From contig JAHYIW010000006.1 of the NCBI GenBank assembly GCA_019429445.1, positions 1 through 64,000 of the forward strand: a stretch of 64,000 nt of DNA. The letters run 5' to 3'. This DNA is from Desulfuromonadaceae bacterium (GTDB taxonomy: Bacteria; Desulfobacterota; Desulfuromonadia; Desulfuromonadales; JAHYIW01). The notes beneath the pieces were generated by a model. It worked only from the letters and a program-made list of their open reading frames with translations, was not told the DNA's origin and searched no databases. How positions within the stretch are numbered: position 1 is the first letter of the stretch; each line of letters begins with the position of its first letter. The translations under genes and the position numbers were made by a program. Shown in pieces: positions 50,016 to 60,968 of the stretch.

Positions 50016-50174
50016 TTATTTGACAGAATCCTTGATTACGCGACCGGTTTCAGAGAATCCGGTACCGATCTCCTTGCCGACCTCGCGTCAATCATTTTTC
50101 AAGCCGCGACCGGTTTCGCAGCCGCACAGACCCAAGGTCGTGAGCAGGCCGAAAATCAACAGCAACGATTTCAC
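50016..50174 (-). pseudogene. Second entericidin-like lipoprotein with in-frame TGA
   Basis: From GTG 50174 (AGGAG 7 nt upstream) the frame reads MKSLLLIFGLLTTLGLCGC, a signal and lipobox, then ETGRGLKND, a TGA at 50088-50090, then REVGKEIGTGFSETGR and more, ending in TAA at 50016. The part after TGA continues the same family similarity in the same frame. It is either a nonsense mutation or readthrough. The GTG overlaps the lspA stop (GTGA). Confidence 0.65.
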
Positions 50175-50674
50175 GGATTTTCTCCTGAAGTCACGGTTCC
50201 TCCCTTTTTTACCCGTTCTGACAACCACATATCGAGCAGCAGCAAAGCGACCCCGATGCAGATTGCCGAGTCGGCAACATTAAAGGCCGGCCAATGGTAG
50301 CGGTACCAGTACACGTCGAGAAAATCGATAACCTCCCCGTAGCGCACCCGGTCAATCAGGTTGCCGAACGCTCCGGAAAAAATCAACACCAGCGACAGAT
50401 TAAGCAATCTCTGGGTGGACGACAACTTGTTCAGATAGCAGAGGATACCGATTAAAGCAACGAGAGTAATGACGATAAAAAACGGAATCCGGATTGCGCT
50501 GTCCGCCAGAATACCGAACGCCGCGCCTTTGTTGCGAACGTAGGTGATGTTGAAAAAATTTTCGATCACCGTCACCGACTGATGCAGATAAAAGTTCCGG
50601 TCGATATAGAGTTTTGTCGCCTGATCGATAATCACAAGCAGCGGCGTGAGCACTAAAAGGAGCCGAAAACGCAT
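50171..50674 (-). CDS. lspA: Lipoprotein signal peptidase II
   Basis: A 167-residue membrane aspartyl protease with four helices. Catalytic aspartates are in GNLIDRVRYG and FNVADSAIC; YVRNKGAAFGI is another conserved block. It cleaves prolipoproteins before the lipobox cysteine, fitting the two lipoprotein genes that follow. It lies 14 nt downstream of ileS, the common ileS-lspA order. Confidence 0.96.
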   Translation of the reverse strand: MRFRLLLVLTPLLVIIDQATKLYIDRNFYLHQSVTVIENFFNITYVRNKGAAFGILADSAIRIPFFIVITLVALIGILCYLNKLSSTQRLLNLSLVLIFSGAFGNLIDRVRYGEVIDFLDVYWYRYHWPAFNVADSAICIGVALLLLDMWLSERVKKGGTVTSGENP

Positions 50675-50688
50675 CGGTCAGCTCCCGA

Positions 50689-53463
50689 TCAACCGAGTGC
50701 CGTACGACAGCGGGTGCAGATGGTCGGGTGGTCGGTGTGGCTGCCGACCGTTTCCGCATAGTTCCAGCAGCGCTCACATTTTTTGCCTGCGGCCTTGTCG
50801 ATGCGGATTTTCAACCCGCTGACTTGCTCACCGGCACAGCCGTCATTGAGCGTCTCACATACCTCGACTTGCGAGACAATAAAGAAGGTCGCCAGCTCAT
50901 CACGATAATCATAGAGCAATTGTTGCGCCGGTCCCTCGGCCGCGAGCAGCACCCTGGCGTCGAGGGAATGGCCGATGCGCTTGTCGCCGCGCGCAACTTC
51001 CAGCGCTTTCGACACGTCGGTCCGAATCTTCATCAGGCGCTCGTAGCGGGCTTCCAGTTCGCTGTCGATCAGCTTCAGCTCAAAACGCGGAAAGCGCGCC
51101 AGATGAACACTCACTTCGCGTTCACCGGGCAGTTCGGCCCAGATCTCGTCGGCAGTGAAGGCCAGGACCGGCGCAATCAACCGGGTCAGCGCGTCGAGGA
51201 TATAATACATGGCGGTCTGCGCGCTGCGCCGGGCGATGCTGGCAGCCGGAGCGATGTAGAGACGATCCTTGAGAATGTCGAGGTAAAAGGCACTCATGTC
51301 GACGGAACAAAAATTGTGTACCGCATGATAAAGGATGTGAAAATCGTAGTCTGCGTAAGCTTTTTCAACGCGGGAGGTCAATCCCTCCAGTTTTGATAAC
51401 GCCCAGCGATCGATTTCGACCAGCTCGCCGGGCGCGACCAGATCGGTTGCCGGGTTAAAATCGTGGAGATTGCCGAGAATATAGCGGGCGGTATTGCGAA
51501 TGCGCCGATAGGCTTCCGACACCTGTTTGAGAATCGCGTCGCCAACGCGGGTATCGTTGCGATAATCCTGAGTGGCAACCCACAGGCGCAGAATTTCAGC
51601 GCCGAACTTGCTGATCACCTCTTCCGGTGAAACGACGTTGCCGATCGATTTTGACATCGGTCGCCCGTTCTGATCAAGGACGAAGCCGTGAGTCAGAACC
51701 GCTTTATACGGAGCGACATCGCGGGTGCCGACCGACGCCAGCAGCGACGAGTGGAACCAGCCGCGATGCTGGTCGCTCCCCTCCAGGTACAGATCTGCCG
51801 GGGTTGACAGCTCCGGACGTTTTTCGACCACGGCGGCGTGTGACACACCGGAATCGAACCAGACATCAAGGATGTCCATCTCCTTGCGGAACTGGTCATG
51901 CCCGCAGGCCGGGCAAGTGGTGCCTGTCGGCATCAGTTCATGGGCTTCCTTTTCAAACCACTGGTCGCTGCCACCGTTTTCAAAAAGGTCGGCAACATAG
52001 TGCATGATCTTGCCGTCGGCAAGGGGTTCATCACACTTGGTACAGTAGAAAACAGTGATCGGCACCCCCCAGCTGCGTTGCCGGCTGATGCACCAGTCGG
52101 GACGACTCTCGATCATATTGTAGATGCGTTCGCGCCCCCAATGCGGAATCCACTGCACATCGTTGATATGCTGCAAAGCTTTGTCACGCAGGCCGTTCTT
52201 TGCCATTGAGATAAACCATTGCTCGGTCGCGCGAAAGATGATCGGTTTTTTGCAGCGCCAGCAGTGCGGATAGCTGTGCGACAGGCTGCTCTGTTTGAGG
52301 AGTGCACCGACTTCTGTCAGTTTGGCGTTGACTGCGTCGTTCGCTTCGGCAACCTTGATGCCGCCAAAGAATTCAACCTCGGGGCGATAGCGGCCGTAAT
52401 CATCGACCGGATTGTACACCTCCAGCCCGTAACGCAAACCGGCCACGTAGTCATCCTGGCCGTGACCGGGAGCAGTGTGAACACAGCCGGTTCCCGCTTC
52501 GAGGGTGACATGGTCGCCGAGCATGATCAGCGACGGGCGATCGTAAAACGGGTGCTTGCAGTTCTTCTTGTCAAACAGTTCCCCGGAGAAGGTAGCCAGC
52601 ACCTGATAATCATTGCTGCCAAGCTCCTTGAGTACCGCCGCGTGAAGCGCCTCGGCGAAGACCAGCACTTCGCCGTTGACCGCAACCGCAACATAGTCAA
52701 GCTTGGGATTAAGGCACACACCGAGGTTGGCCGGGATCGTCCACGGGGTCGTCGTCCAGATGACAAAGGAAAGGGGCTTCCCCTGCAAGGAGGCTAGTTC
52801 CGCGGGGAGTTCGTCGAGATAGGGAAATTTGACAAAGATCGATACCGAGGTGTGTTCGGCATACTCGACTTCAGCCTCGGCCAGCGCGGTGACACATGAC
52901 GAACACCAGTGCACCGGTTTTTTCCCCTTGTAGAGCGCGCCGCGCTCGGCAAAGCGGGCCAGTTCACGGGCGGTGGCGGCTTCATAGTCAGGGGTCATCG
53001 TCAGGTAGGGATGCTCCCAGTCGCCAAAGATGCCGAGACGCTGGAACTCCTCGCTCTGGATCCTGACCCATTCTGCGGCGTAGGCACGGCACTCCTTACG
53101 CACTTCCGCTTTGCTCATGTCGCGCTTCTTCTTGCCGAGCTGTTTGTCGACCATCAGTTCAATCGGCAGACCATGGCAGTCCCAACCGGGAACATAGGGC
53201 GCATAAAACCCTTGCATGCGGCGACTGCGAATGACGATGTCCTTGAGAATTTTGTTCAGCGCATGGCCGATATGGATATGTCCGTTGGCGTAAGGAGGAC
53301 CGTCGTGCAGGGTAAAATTCGGCAGCTCGACGCCGCGCTCCTCGAGCTTGGCGTTAATGTCGATCTCCTGCCATTTTTTCTGCATTTCCGGTTCACGTTG
53401 CGGCAGATTGCCGCGCATCGGAAAATCGGTCACTGGCAAGTTCAGGGTGTCTTTGTAATCCAT
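50689..53463 (-). CDS. ileS: Isoleucyl-tRNA synthetase
   Basis: A 924-residue class I synthetase. The HIGH motif is in [12 protein letters not shown] (about 58-68); the KMSKS-type motif is [10 protein letters not shown] (about 600). The C-terminal zinc knuckle has [10 protein letters not shown] and CTRC. The editing domain lies between. Charges tRNA-Ile. The start ATG at 53463 has a GGAGG-type site. Confidence 0.97.
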   Translation of the reverse strand: MDYKDTLNLPVTDFPMRGNLPQREPEMQKKWQEIDINAKLEERGVELPNFTLHDGPPYANGHIHIGHALNKILKDIVIRSRRMQGFYAPYVPGWDCHGLPIELMVDKQLGKKKRDMSKAEVRKECRAYAAEWVRIQSEEFQRLGIFGDWEHPYLTMTPDYEAATARELARFAERGALYKGKKPVHWCSSCVTALAEAEVEYAEHTSVSIFVKFPYLDELPAELASLQGKPLSFVIWTTTPWTIPANLGVCLNPKLDYVAVAVNGEVLVFAEALHAAVLKELGSNDYQVLATFSGELFDKKNCKHPFYDRPSLIMLGDHVTLEAGTGCVHTAPGHGQDDYVAGLRYGLEVYNPVDDYGRYRPEVEFFGGIKVAEANDAVNAKLTEVGALLKQSSLSHSYPHCWRCKKPIIFRATEQWFISMAKNGLRDKALQHINDVQWIPHWGRERIYNMIESRPDWCISRQRSWGVPITVFYCTKCDEPLADGKIMHYVADLFENGGSDQWFEKEAHELMPTGTTCPACGHDQFRKEMDILDVWFDSGVSHAAVVEKRPELSTPADLYLEGSDQHRGWFHSSLLASVGTRDVAPYKAVLTHGFVLDQNGRPMSKSIGNVVSPEEVISKFGAEILRLWVATQDYRNDTRVGDAILKQVSEAYRRIRNTARYILGNLHDFNPATDLVAPGELVEIDRWALSKLEGLTSRVEKAYADYDFHILYHAVHNFCSVDMSAFYLDILKDRLYIAPAASIARRSAQTAMYYILDALTRLIAPVLAFTADEIWAELPGEREVSVHLARFPRFELKLIDSELEARYERLMKIRTDVSKALEVARGDKRIGHSLDARVLLAAEGPAQQLLYDYRDELATFFIVSQVEVCETLNDGCAGEQVSGLKIRIDKAAGKKCERCWNYAETVGSHTDHPTICTRCRTALG

Positions 53464-53635
53464 GGTTTCCTCCGCGCCGGTTCAGATAAAAATCAAGTGT
53501 AGCAACCTATCAAAACAGCACGATAAGTCAAGGGAAAAGCTGATTTAGCAGGGAGTTGCACGGTTAAAGAAAGAATCTCGGTGCAGGGGGCGTCAGGGAA
53601 CATAGTTAACGATCAGAGCTCTGGACCCAAGGGGC

Positions 53636-54712
53636 TCAGGGCGGGCCGCCATGAAATTCCTGTAACCAGCTGGTAAAACGTTCTTTCGGACGGGTGGCCA
53701 GAATCCGGCTGAAAGTTTCCGGATTGTAAAGGTAAAGACAATGGCGGATGGTGGTGTAGGGTCTGAAGGAACTGTCGGGATTTTCGAGCATGAAATTATC
53801 GCGATATTCACTGACAATTTTCAGGTTTTCGGTCAAACTTTTGTGCAGATCGGCTTTCTGGAAAGAATCGTCCAGCCTTAAAATCCCCTGCACAAAATCG
53901 TCAACCTTGTAATCCTCGAATTCGAAATCACGGAAAAAATGCGTGGCGATGCGCAGAAAGTTAAACGCATTGATGGTTTTGTCGCTGGTTGAGGAAGGTT
54001 CGCTAACTTCGCTGTTGGCGTCAGGCAATTCGACCACCGGCGCGACCGTGGCTTGCTGAATCAGCTCTCTGGTCGCATTGCGAATTTCCTTGAACTCCCG
54101 GTCAGCCAGTTCAAAAAGAGCGGAAAGAATATTAATCCGGCGCTTGAGATCGACCGGGATCGATTTTTTGTATTTGATCTTGTGATCGAGTACACTCCAG
54201 GCATCCTGAATCAATGACCTGATCTGGACTTCGAACGGAACATCGTTATATTGCGGGTATTTCTGTTGTGCGGCCAGTTCCTCATTCAGGACCAGATCCA
54301 TATGCAGCCCTTTGTAGCCAAAGGATCCCTCCGTACTTTCGACAGCCGTAATCTTGTCAGTGACATCGATGATCCTGAAGTGCTTTTGCAGCACCTCCGA
54401 AACGGCGGCGATCTGGTCCTCATATAGACAGACCACACGGATGCCGATCAAGTCGGACAGATAGTCCTTGATCTCGTAGGGTTGTTCATCCGTTTCGAGC
54501 TTGCTCTGATACTTGCGGTGGAATTTTTTGATGCATTCTTCCCGGTCCTTGACCCGCCCCTCGATTTTAGTCACCTCACCGACCCGGGCGTCTTTAAGCA
54601 GTGTGCCGACAAGGCTGATGTAATCTTTGCAGACCTTCTCCAGCCGGGGGCGATTGCTGTCGTAAAATTTGCGAAAGCGGTGCTTTTCTTTGGCGAAGTC
54701 CAGAGAGGCCAC
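53636..54712 (-). CDS. RelA/SpoT-domain protein, possible small alarmone synthetase
   Basis: A 358-residue protein (GTG start, GGAG upstream). Residues about 40-200 form a RelA/SpoT synthetase-like domain: KIEGRVKDREECIKKFHRK, DYLSDLIGIRVVCLYEDQI, GSFGYKGLHMDLVL and FEVQIRSLIQDAWSVLDHKI. No HD hydrolase or TGS domain is present. It may make (p)ppGpp-type alarmones or act as a toxin-like synthetase. The C-terminal 150 residues are unrecognised. Confidence 0.85.
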   Translation of the reverse strand: MASLDFAKEKHRFRKFYDSNRPRLEKVCKDYISLVGTLLKDARVGEVTKIEGRVKDREECIKKFHRKYQSKLETDEQPYEIKDYLSDLIGIRVVCLYEDQIAAVSEVLQKHFRIIDVTDKITAVESTEGSFGYKGLHMDLVLNEELAAQQKYPQYNDVPFEVQIRSLIQDAWSVLDHKIKYKKSIPVDLKRRINILSALFELADREFKEIRNATRELIQQATVAPVVELPDANSEVSEPSSTSDKTINAFNFLRIATHFFRDFEFEDYKVDDFVQGILRLDDSFQKADLHKSLTENLKIVSEYRDNFMLENPDSSFRPYTTIRHCLYLYNPETFSRILATRPKERFTSWLQEFHGGPP

Positions 54713-54825
54713 AACAGGCTCCTTAAAGCGAGGGAAATCCAGAACAATCCAAACGAATTTTTACAAAGATGCAGAGGAGTGTCAAGCCTGCGCCGACAGC
54801 AAGCGGTCAGGGATTGATCGTACTG

Positions 54826-56079
54826 TCATCTGGTGTCAGCGTGAATCGTTGCGGCCGACAGACCGGCAAGCCAGCCGGTTGAAAATGCGGCCTGGAGATT
54901 GAATCCGCCGGTATCGGCCTGAAGGTCGAGTACCTCGCCGGCAAAGTAAAGTCCGTCAACGATTTTAGAGGCCATGGTGCGGGGATCGATGTCCTTGACC
55001 GACACGCCTCCGGCGGTAACGATCGCCTCATCGAGCGGGCGATGACCATTTACCTGAATGATGAAGTTTTTCATCCAGCAGCGCAACTGCTTTCTTTCCA
55101 CCGCAGTGACGCTATGTCCAAGACGTCCGTCGGGGATTCCGGTCATCGCCAGACAGGCGGGAATCATCGCCATCGGCAGCAAACCGCGCAGAATGTTTTT
55201 TAACTCTTCCTGGTGACGCTGCTGAAAATCCCGCAGCAGCCGGGCATCGAGTTTTTTGTCATTGAGGGCCGGTTTGAGATCAAGATGCAGTTCGACCTTT
55301 TGCTCCTCATTGAGCGCATCGACCACCGCGCCACTGATCGTCAGAATCACCGGGCCGGAAATCCCCGTATCGGTAAAGGTCAGTTCACCGAACTCTTCCC
55401 GCACCTTTTTACCGTTCACAAAAAGCGCCGCGTTGATGTTTTTCAGCTGAAGTCCGTTCAACAGCAAAATAGCTGGATCGCTCGACGTCAACGGGACCAG
55501 CGACGGGCGGATCGGCACCAGGCGATGGCCCACGGCGGTGGCCAGACGGTAACCGTCGCCGGTTGAACCAGTGTCGGGATATGATGCGCCTCCCGTCGCG
55601 ACGATAACCGCGGCGGCGGCAATCATGTTGTCGTTGACCACCACGCCGATGATTTTACCCTGGTCACTCACCAGGAGTGCGACCGTCGCACCGGTTCTGA
55701 CCTTGACCCCGAACGATTTAACCCACGCCACCAGCACGTCAACAACATCGCCCGCCCTGCCACTTTCGGGGAAGACCCGCCCTCCCCGTTCGGTGACCAC
55801 CGGCAGACCGATAGAGGCAAATAATGCGAGCAACTCTTTGCTGAAAAAGCGGTGGAAGGCTTGGCGGAGAAAGCGTCCATTTATCCCGAAATGGGCAATA
55901 AACTCTGGAAGATCGGCGGTATTGGTGAGGTTGCAGCGCCCCTTTCCGGTAATGCAGAGTTTCAGCCCCGGACGTTTTTTCTTTTCGAGGAGCAGAACCC
56001 TGGCCCCGTTTTGCGCCGCAGTCCCGGCAGCCAGAAGCCCCGCCGCGCCGCCGCCAATGATAATGATTGGTTTTTGCAT
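54826..56079 (-). CDS. FAD-dependent oxidoreductase of the HI0933 (BaiN-like) family
   Basis: A 417-residue flavoprotein from ATG 56079. N-terminal dinucleotide-binding motif IIIIGGGAAGLLAAGTAA, then KLCITGKGRCNLTN (family hallmark), VIVATGGASYPDTGSTGDGY and C-terminal GLYFAGEVLDLQADTGGFNLQAAFSTGWLAG. Biological substrate uncertain for most of the family. The frame is open to 56292, but that would run into the asd promoter region. Confidence 0.92.
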   Translation of the reverse strand: MQKPIIIIGGGAAGLLAAGTAAQNGARVLLLEKKKRPGLKLCITGKGRCNLTNTADLPEFIAHFGINGRFLRQAFHRFFSKELLALFASIGLPVVTERGGRVFPESGRAGDVVDVLVAWVKSFGVKVRTGATVALLVSDQGKIIGVVVNDNMIAAAAVIVATGGASYPDTGSTGDGYRLATAVGHRLVPIRPSLVPLTSSDPAILLLNGLQLKNINAALFVNGKKVREEFGELTFTDTGISGPVILTISGAVVDALNEEQKVELHLDLKPALNDKKLDARLLRDFQQRHQEELKNILRGLLPMAMIPACLAMTGIPDGRLGHSVTAVERKQLRCWMKNFIIQVNGHRPLDEAIVTAGGVSVKDIDPRTMASKIVDGLYFAGEVLDLQADTGGFNLQAAFSTGWLAGLSAATIHADTR

Positions 56080-56238
56080 GGCTGATTCATAGCATAAATC
56101 CGGGCAAAGATGGTCGAAATTTATGTGCGCGGGGTGATCAGCGAACGACTTGATCAGTAAATTGCGTTGAAAAGTTTTCCATTTCAGATATAATCCACCA
56201 CCTTGAATAACAAATTCTCCACAGAAGGAGTCAAAACA

Positions 56239-57336
56239 ATGAAAGTCGGTATTGTTGGTTGGCGAGGGATGGTCGGGTCGGTTCTGCTGCAACGCATGCA
56301 GGAGGAAAAGGATTTCGAATTTATCGAGCCGGTGTTTTTTTCTACCTCACAGGCAGGGCAACCGGCACCGTTTGCTGCGGGAACCTTGCAACGTGCGGAT
56401 GACATTGAGCAGCTGAACAAGCTTGACGCCATTATCACCTGTCAGGGGGGTGATTACACTAAAGCCGTGCATCCGCAACTGCGTGCTGCCGGTTGGCAGG
56501 GCTACTGGATCGATGCCGCTTCGACCTTACGCATGGCAGATAATGCCGTCATTATTCTCGACCCGGTCAATCAACACGTCATTGACGCCGCCTTGACCAG
56601 CGGCATCAAGGACTACATCGGCGGCAACTGTACCGTCAGCCTGATGTTGATGGCGCTGGGTGGCCTGTTTCGTGCCGGGTTGATCGAGTGGATGACCGCG
56701 ATGACCTATCAGGCCGCGTCCGGGGCGGGCGCGCCGAACATGCGCGAACTCATCAGTCAGATGGGGGGGCTGCATGACAGCGTCGCCACACTGCTGGCTG
56801 ATCCCGCAGCGTCGATTCTGGATATCGATCGTCAGATCACGACGACACTGAACGGCAACGTTCTGCCGACAGAAAACTTCGGTTTCCCGCTCGCTGGCAG
56901 CCTGTTACCGTGGATCGACCGTGAAGTCGAAGACGGTCAGAGCCGTGAAGAATGGAAAGGATTGGTTGAAACCAACAAGATCCTCGGATCCGAGCAAATG
57001 ATCCCGGTTGACGGGCTGTGCGTCCGCATCGGGGCGATGCGTTGTCACAGCCAGGCGCTGACCATTAAACTGAAAAAAGATCTACCAATGGCAGAGATTG
57101 AGGAGCTGATTCGCACCCACAATCAGTGGGTTGAACTGGTGCCGAACACCAAGGCCGATTCGCTGGCGCGGCTCACCCCGACCGCGGTATCAGGAACCTT
57201 GACCGTGCCGGTCGGGCGTTTGCGCAAGATGAACATGGGGCCAGAGTATCTGTCCGCGTTCACGGTCGGCGATCAGTTGTTGTGGGGGGCGGCGGAACCG
57301 CTGCGCCGCATGATCCGGCTGCTGATCGAGCGTTGA
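56239..57336 (+). CDS. asd: Aspartate-semialdehyde dehydrogenase
   Basis: A 365-residue enzyme of the E. coli Asd type. NADP-binding [15 protein letters not shown] opens the protein; the catalytic Cys is in [35 protein letters not shown] carries the substrate Arg/His. Makes aspartate semialdehyde for Lys, Thr, Met and diaminopimelate. GAAGGAG is 8 nt before the ATG at 56239. A terminator follows. Confidence 0.96.
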   Translation: MKVGIVGWRGMVGSVLLQRMQEEKDFEFIEPVFFSTSQAGQPAPFAAGTLQRADDIEQLNKLDAIITCQGGDYTKAVHPQLRAAGWQGYWIDAASTLRMADNAVIILDPVNQHVIDAALTSGIKDYIGGNCTVSLMLMALGGLFRAGLIEWMTAMTYQAASGAGAPNMRELISQMGGLHDSVATLLADPAASILDIDRQITTTLNGNVLPTENFGFPLAGSLLPWIDREVEDGQSREEWKGLVETNKILGSEQMIPVDGLCVRIGAMRCHSQALTIKLKKDLPMAEIEELIRTHNQWVELVPNTKADSLARLTPTAVSGTLTVPVGRLRKMNMGPEYLSAFTVGDQLLWGAAEPLRRMIRLLIER

Positions 57337-57356
57337 CTTAATGCGCTACCATGTAC

Positions 57357-57397
57357 ACAAAAAAACGGGAGCCCGCAGGCCCCCGTTTTTTTGTGTG
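57357..57397. terminator. Bidirectional intrinsic terminator between asd and hydrolase
   Basis: A-run, then an imperfect stem (ACGGGAGCC with GGCCCCCGT) and a T-run, between convergent genes, so it can serve both. Confidence 0.85.
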
Positions 57398-57399
57398 CT

Positions 57400-58224
57400 T
57401 CAGACGGCAACGGCGACGGAACGAAACAGCGTCGGCTTGATCACGCTCAAACTCTCCAGAAATGCCAGCAGACAGCGGTTGACAGCGTGCGCGCATTCCA
57501 GATTAAAGAGATGACCACCGCCGCGAATGACATGATGAACAAATGGCATGCCGAGCGTGGCGGGCGGCGGAGCAATGGTGTCACGATCACCGAACAGCGC
57601 CAGCATCGGCAACGGGCAACGCTGTGCAATTTCGTTCCAGTTGAGGCGTCGGGTGCAGGCGGACATGGTGCGCGCCAATGCTGTGGAAGAACAACTTTCG
57701 ATCCATTGGCGAATCTCTCCGGCCAAACCGCGCCCGACGAGGGTCGCCCCCGCATGAGGCAGAAACTCCTGGCAAAGACCGTCGATAGCCGCGCGGCGTT
57801 GACCATCACGCGCCAACTCCTCAAGCGCCAGACGCCGCGCGCAGTCCGCGCTACTCTGCTCCACGATCGGAGGCGCCAACAGGCAAGTCCCCGCGACACG
57901 TTGAGGATATTTGGCGAGCAGTTCCAGAATCACCGCGTTGCCGGATGAGGCACCAATCATCACCGCCCGCCCGATACCAAGGCAATTCATCAACTTAATA
58001 ATGTCATCCGCATGGGTCGAGAGAGTAAAAGAGGCGTCCCCCGACTGGCTCGCGCCGAATCCGCGCAGGTCTGGCGCAATCACCCGATATCCCGCCTGTG
58101 CCAGAGTTGCGCATTGCTCACGCCACATGCGCCGGTCAAGAGGGAACCCGTGAATCAAAAGGACTGCCGGGCCACTGCCAAGGTCATCGTAATCCAGTTT
58201 GAAATTATCAATTTGTACATTCAT
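57400..58224 (-). CDS. Alpha/beta-fold hydrolase
   Basis: A 274-residue protein. Oxyanion-side motif VLLIHGFPLDRRMW, DLRGFGAS, nucleophile elbow IGASSGNAV and C-terminal catalytic His in RGGGHLFNLE; the acid is likely in FGDRDTIAP. Esterase or similar; substrate unknown. It stands alone with a terminator at its end. Confidence 0.85.
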   Translation of the reverse strand: MNVQIDNFKLDYDDLGSGPAVLLIHGFPLDRRMWREQCATLAQAGYRVIAPDLRGFGASQSGDASFTLSTHADDIIKLMNCLGIGRAVMIGASSGNAVILELLAKYPQRVAGTCLLAPPIVEQSSADCARRLALEELARDGQRRAAIDGLCQEFLPHAGATLVGRGLAGEIRQWIESCSSTALARTMSACTRRLNWNEIAQRCPLPMLALFGDRDTIAPPPATLGMPFVHHVIRGGGHLFNLECAHAVNRCLLAFLESLSVIKPTLFRSVAVAV

Positions 58225-58383
58225 GGGATTCTCCGAAATCGTTGAGGGTTAGAGCATCTTTCCGGAGCATATGGCAATGATTATACCAGTGTTTGATCTG
58301 TTTATCAAAAATCGGATAGTTATTATGTTTCAGTAAGTTAAAAAGTTTTCTTAGATACTGGAACGATCAACGGCTGGAAAATT

Positions 58384-58403
58384 CTTTTGCAGAACAGCAA
58401 AAG
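58384..58403. promoter_or_regulatory. Palindrome TTTTGC-N6-GCAAAA, copy 1
   Basis: CTTTTGC and GCAAAAG form a perfect inverted repeat with a 6-nt spacer. It could be an operator for the hydrolase gene. Confidence 0.4.
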
Positions 58404-58550
58404 CGTTATACAAAAAAGAATATAATTATCATCTGGCGCATTTTATAACACAAGTGATAACGACAATTATTATGTTATTTCAGTGAGTTAGGGTTTAATG
58501 TGAAGAGATATACGCGGTTTTTCGCAAAAACAAAAGAGGATCGATACGGT

Positions 58551-58572
58551 TTTTTTGCAGGTATGCAAAAAA
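58551..58572. promoter_or_regulatory. Palindrome TTTTGC-N6-GCAAAA, copy 2
   Basis: TTTTTTGC and GCAAAAAA with the same spacer length as copy 1, directly after the pilB-like stop codon. The absence of a downstream T-run on the minus strand argues against a simple terminator. Confidence 0.4.
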
Positions 58573-58573
58573 G

Positions 58574-60322
58574 CTAATCGTTCCCGACATAGAGCGTTTT
58601 TTTCAATTCGTCAATGGTGGTAATCCCATGGAGGACTTTTTCGCAGCCAGCCTCAAAAAGGGAACGTGTTCCGTCGGCTCGGGCACACTCAAGCAGTTCC
58701 TGGCTGCTCGCTCCTTTGCGGATCAACTCCTTGATTTCATCGGTAATTCTTATCAGCTCGTAGATCGCGGTGCGACCACGATAACCACTCTCCATGCAAG
58801 CCGAGCACCCCGTCCCCTGTCGCAAGATGACATTCGCGGAATCTTCCGGTGCAATGCCGAGAAAATCGAGGTTTTCACGGGTGGGTTCGACAAACTCGGC
58901 ACAAACGTCACAGACCTTGCGCACCAGTCTCTGGGCCATTACCAGTAACAGGGTGCTGGTGATGACATAGTGGGGAATGCCCATGTCGAGTAGCCGGACA
59001 ATCGACTCGACAGCATTGTTGGTATGCAGGGTCGACAAGACCAGATGTCCCGTCTGGGCTGCACGCATGGCGATGGTGGCGACTTCCGTGTCGCGAATTT
59101 CACCGAGAAAAATAACGTCCGGGTCTTGGCGCAGGATTGAGCGCAGACCGTCCGCAAAATTCATGCCGCCGCGTTTATTGACTGGAATATGGTTGATGCC
59201 GGGGAGCGTTGCCTCGACCGGATCTTCCAGGGTAACAATATTGAGTTCCGAGTTACTGATAACATTCAGCCCCGAGTGGAGGGTTGCCGTTTTCCCGCTT
59301 CCGGTCGGTCCAGTGATCAGGATCATGCCGTGCGGGGCATTAAGACAGCGCTCGAAGATCTTGATATCATCGGGATCAAAGCCAAGCTGGTGGAGGGTTT
59401 CAAGTTTGTTGTCTTTTTTCAGCAGGCGCAGCACCGTTTTTTCACCATAAACAGTGGGGATTGTCGAGACCCGGAAATGGATAACCTGCCCTTGATAGTT
59501 AACGGCCAGATGACCGTCTTGAGGGATTCGACGGATAGTGATATCCATATCACTCATGACCTTGAGCCGAGCGGTGATTGCCGGAGCCAGTCGTTTCGGC
59601 GGGCTGAGAATGGTGCGCAAACGGCCATCGACACGGAGCCGAATCCGCAATGAGGTGGCGTAAGGCTCGACATGGATATCGCTGGCACGGCGGTTGATTG
59701 ACTCGACCAGCAGAAAATTACACAGCGTAACAATCGGGGACTGGGTGCTTGCCAGCTGCAGTTCGTGAGCGAGGAGTGCAGCGGAGGCCGGCTCGTCCTC
59801 ACCCGGTTCGCGCATCTCGACGTTTTCCAGTTGCTCAATCGCCTTGTTGTAGAAGTCCCCCCCTTGCAGAATCTCGTCGATCAGCCCCTTGGTTTCAAGG
59901 TGTCCCTCGATATAGCGTTTAAAGTCGCCCTCGGTGCAGGTCGCAATCACCAGTCGCGAAAACCCGGTCTTGAAGCGAATGTCGTCAATCGCCGTCAGGT
60001 TGTAGGGGTCCATCATCGCGACCCACAACTTGCGGTCTTCACATTTGATCGGGATGACTTCGTATTTGCGGATCAGCTCGACAGAAAGCAGGTTTTGCAG
60101 GTTGGGGTCGGGAATGACGTCTTCCAGATTGACAACTTCCACCCCCATCTGGTCGTTAAGCGCGGTACGAATCTGCTCTTCGGTGCACAGGTTGAGACTG
60201 ACCAGCGTCGCCCCAAGTCGCCCACCGCCGCGCCGCTGTTCTTCAAGGGCTTTTTCAATCGCCGCTTCACTGACAACGCCCGCTTCAACCAGAAATTGAC
60301 CGAGTTTATGTCGAAAGTTCAT
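58574..60322 (-). CDS. GspE/PilB-family secretion or pilus ATPase
   Basis: A 582-residue protein. An N-terminal GspE/MshE-type domain ([25 protein letters not shown]; about 1-150) precedes an ATPase core with Walker A GPTGSGKT (about 340), the Asp box, [12 protein letters not shown] (Walker B) and the His box [15 protein letters not shown] zinc-binding tetracysteine CDVC...CSAC follows. It powers assembly of type IV pili or type II secretion pseudopili. No other pilus genes are adjacent, so which system it serves is unknown. Confidence 0.92.
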   Translation of the reverse strand: MNFRHKLGQFLVEAGVVSEAAIEKALEEQRRGGGRLGATLVSLNLCTEEQIRTALNDQMGVEVVNLEDVIPDPNLQNLLSVELIRKYEVIPIKCEDRKLWVAMMDPYNLTAIDDIRFKTGFSRLVIATCTEGDFKRYIEGHLETKGLIDEILQGGDFYNKAIEQLENVEMREPGEDEPASAALLAHELQLASTQSPIVTLCNFLLVESINRRASDIHVEPYATSLRIRLRVDGRLRTILSPPKRLAPAITARLKVMSDMDITIRRIPQDGHLAVNYQGQVIHFRVSTIPTVYGEKTVLRLLKKDNKLETLHQLGFDPDDIKIFERCLNAPHGMILITGPTGSGKTATLHSGLNVISNSELNIVTLEDPVEATLPGINHIPVNKRGGMNFADGLRSILRQDPDVIFLGEIRDTEVATIAMRAAQTGHLVLSTLHTNNAVESIVRLLDMGIPHYVITSTLLLVMAQRLVRKVCDVCAEFVEPTRENLDFLGIAPEDSANVILRQGTGCSACMESGYRGRTAIYELIRITDEIKELIRKGASSQELLECARADGTRSLFEAGCEKVLHGITTIDELKKTLYVGND

Positions 60323-60458
60323 AGATCCTCAACGGAAGATGGAAATATCCTCTGAAAGAGTAGCAAGCGGTGCAGCGGTGTCAAATGGTGCGATAGTCTT
60401 TGTGTTCGCTGCTGTCGATCACGAAAGGAGAGTGAAAAACGGCGGAGCGCATCAGGCT

Positions 60459-60968
60459 TTATAGTTCGAGCTGTCCGAGCGTAGCGGCGATCTGCTCAAG
60501 CTGGCCCAACTCCACCACAGTAAAATCTGCGCCCGCCTCATCCGGCGTTCTCCCCTTGCGACTGATTTGAATCACCCAGCGTACGGAATTGTCCCAGCTG
60601 GCCGGGGCACTGATAATTTTCTGGATCGGGAGGCGGTGCTCCGGGTCGTCCGGGGTACGTTCCATCATGTGCAGGTGATTGGTGTCGGCGAAGGTATTAT
60701 CGATCCGTGGCTGGCGATCCTTGATCGTCAACGCCACCAATGAAGTGACGAACGATTTGAGCGGAAAGTTGACCATGCTGCCACGGCGTGAAGGTGGCCA
60801 GCTCAGTGACGCATGGCGCCCGGCGGGATCAATCTTGAATAAACCGACCTCATGGGAACGGACCCCGAAAAAAGCGGCAATCTCCCGCGCAATCATCTCC
60901 AGACGACGTTCTCTTGCGGTGACGCTGTAGATTTTCAACAAATGCTGACAAAATGCGTCGATATTCAT
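60459..60968 (-). CDS. GAF-like sensor-domain protein
   Basis: A 169-residue protein. The pattern (REIAAFFGVRSHEVGLFKIDPAGRHASLSWP; ALTIKDRQPRIDNTFADTN; IISAPASWDNSVRWVIQISRKG) resembles a stand-alone GAF domain. Start chosen at the second of two adjacent ATGs, 6 nt after GAGG. It lies upstream of the pilB-like gene and downstream of the split HD gene on the same strand; a signalling link is possible. Confidence 0.65.
   Translation of the reverse strand: MNIDAFCQHLLKIYSVTARERRLEMIAREIAAFFGVRSHEVGLFKIDPAGRHASLSWPPSRRGSMVNFPLKSFVTSLVALTIKDRQPRIDNTFADTNHLHMMERTPDDPEHRLPIQKIISAPASWDNSVRWVIQISRKGRTPDEAGADFTVVELGQLEQIAATLGQLEL

Larger units (their letters stand above)
58225..58573. other. AT-rich intergenic region with palindromes and direct repeats
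   Basis: No gene seen. It holds two copies of TTTTGCAG-N4-GCAAAA and a direct repeat, TTATTATGTT followed by TCAGTRAGTTA (about 58320-58340 and 58467-58490). It is upstream of the hydrolase gene and downstream of the pilB-like gene. Confidence 0.55.

Noticed and set aside
58553-58572. Palindrome after the pilB-like gene as intrinsic terminator
   Set aside because: No T-run follows the hairpin on the minus strand; kept only as a possible operator.
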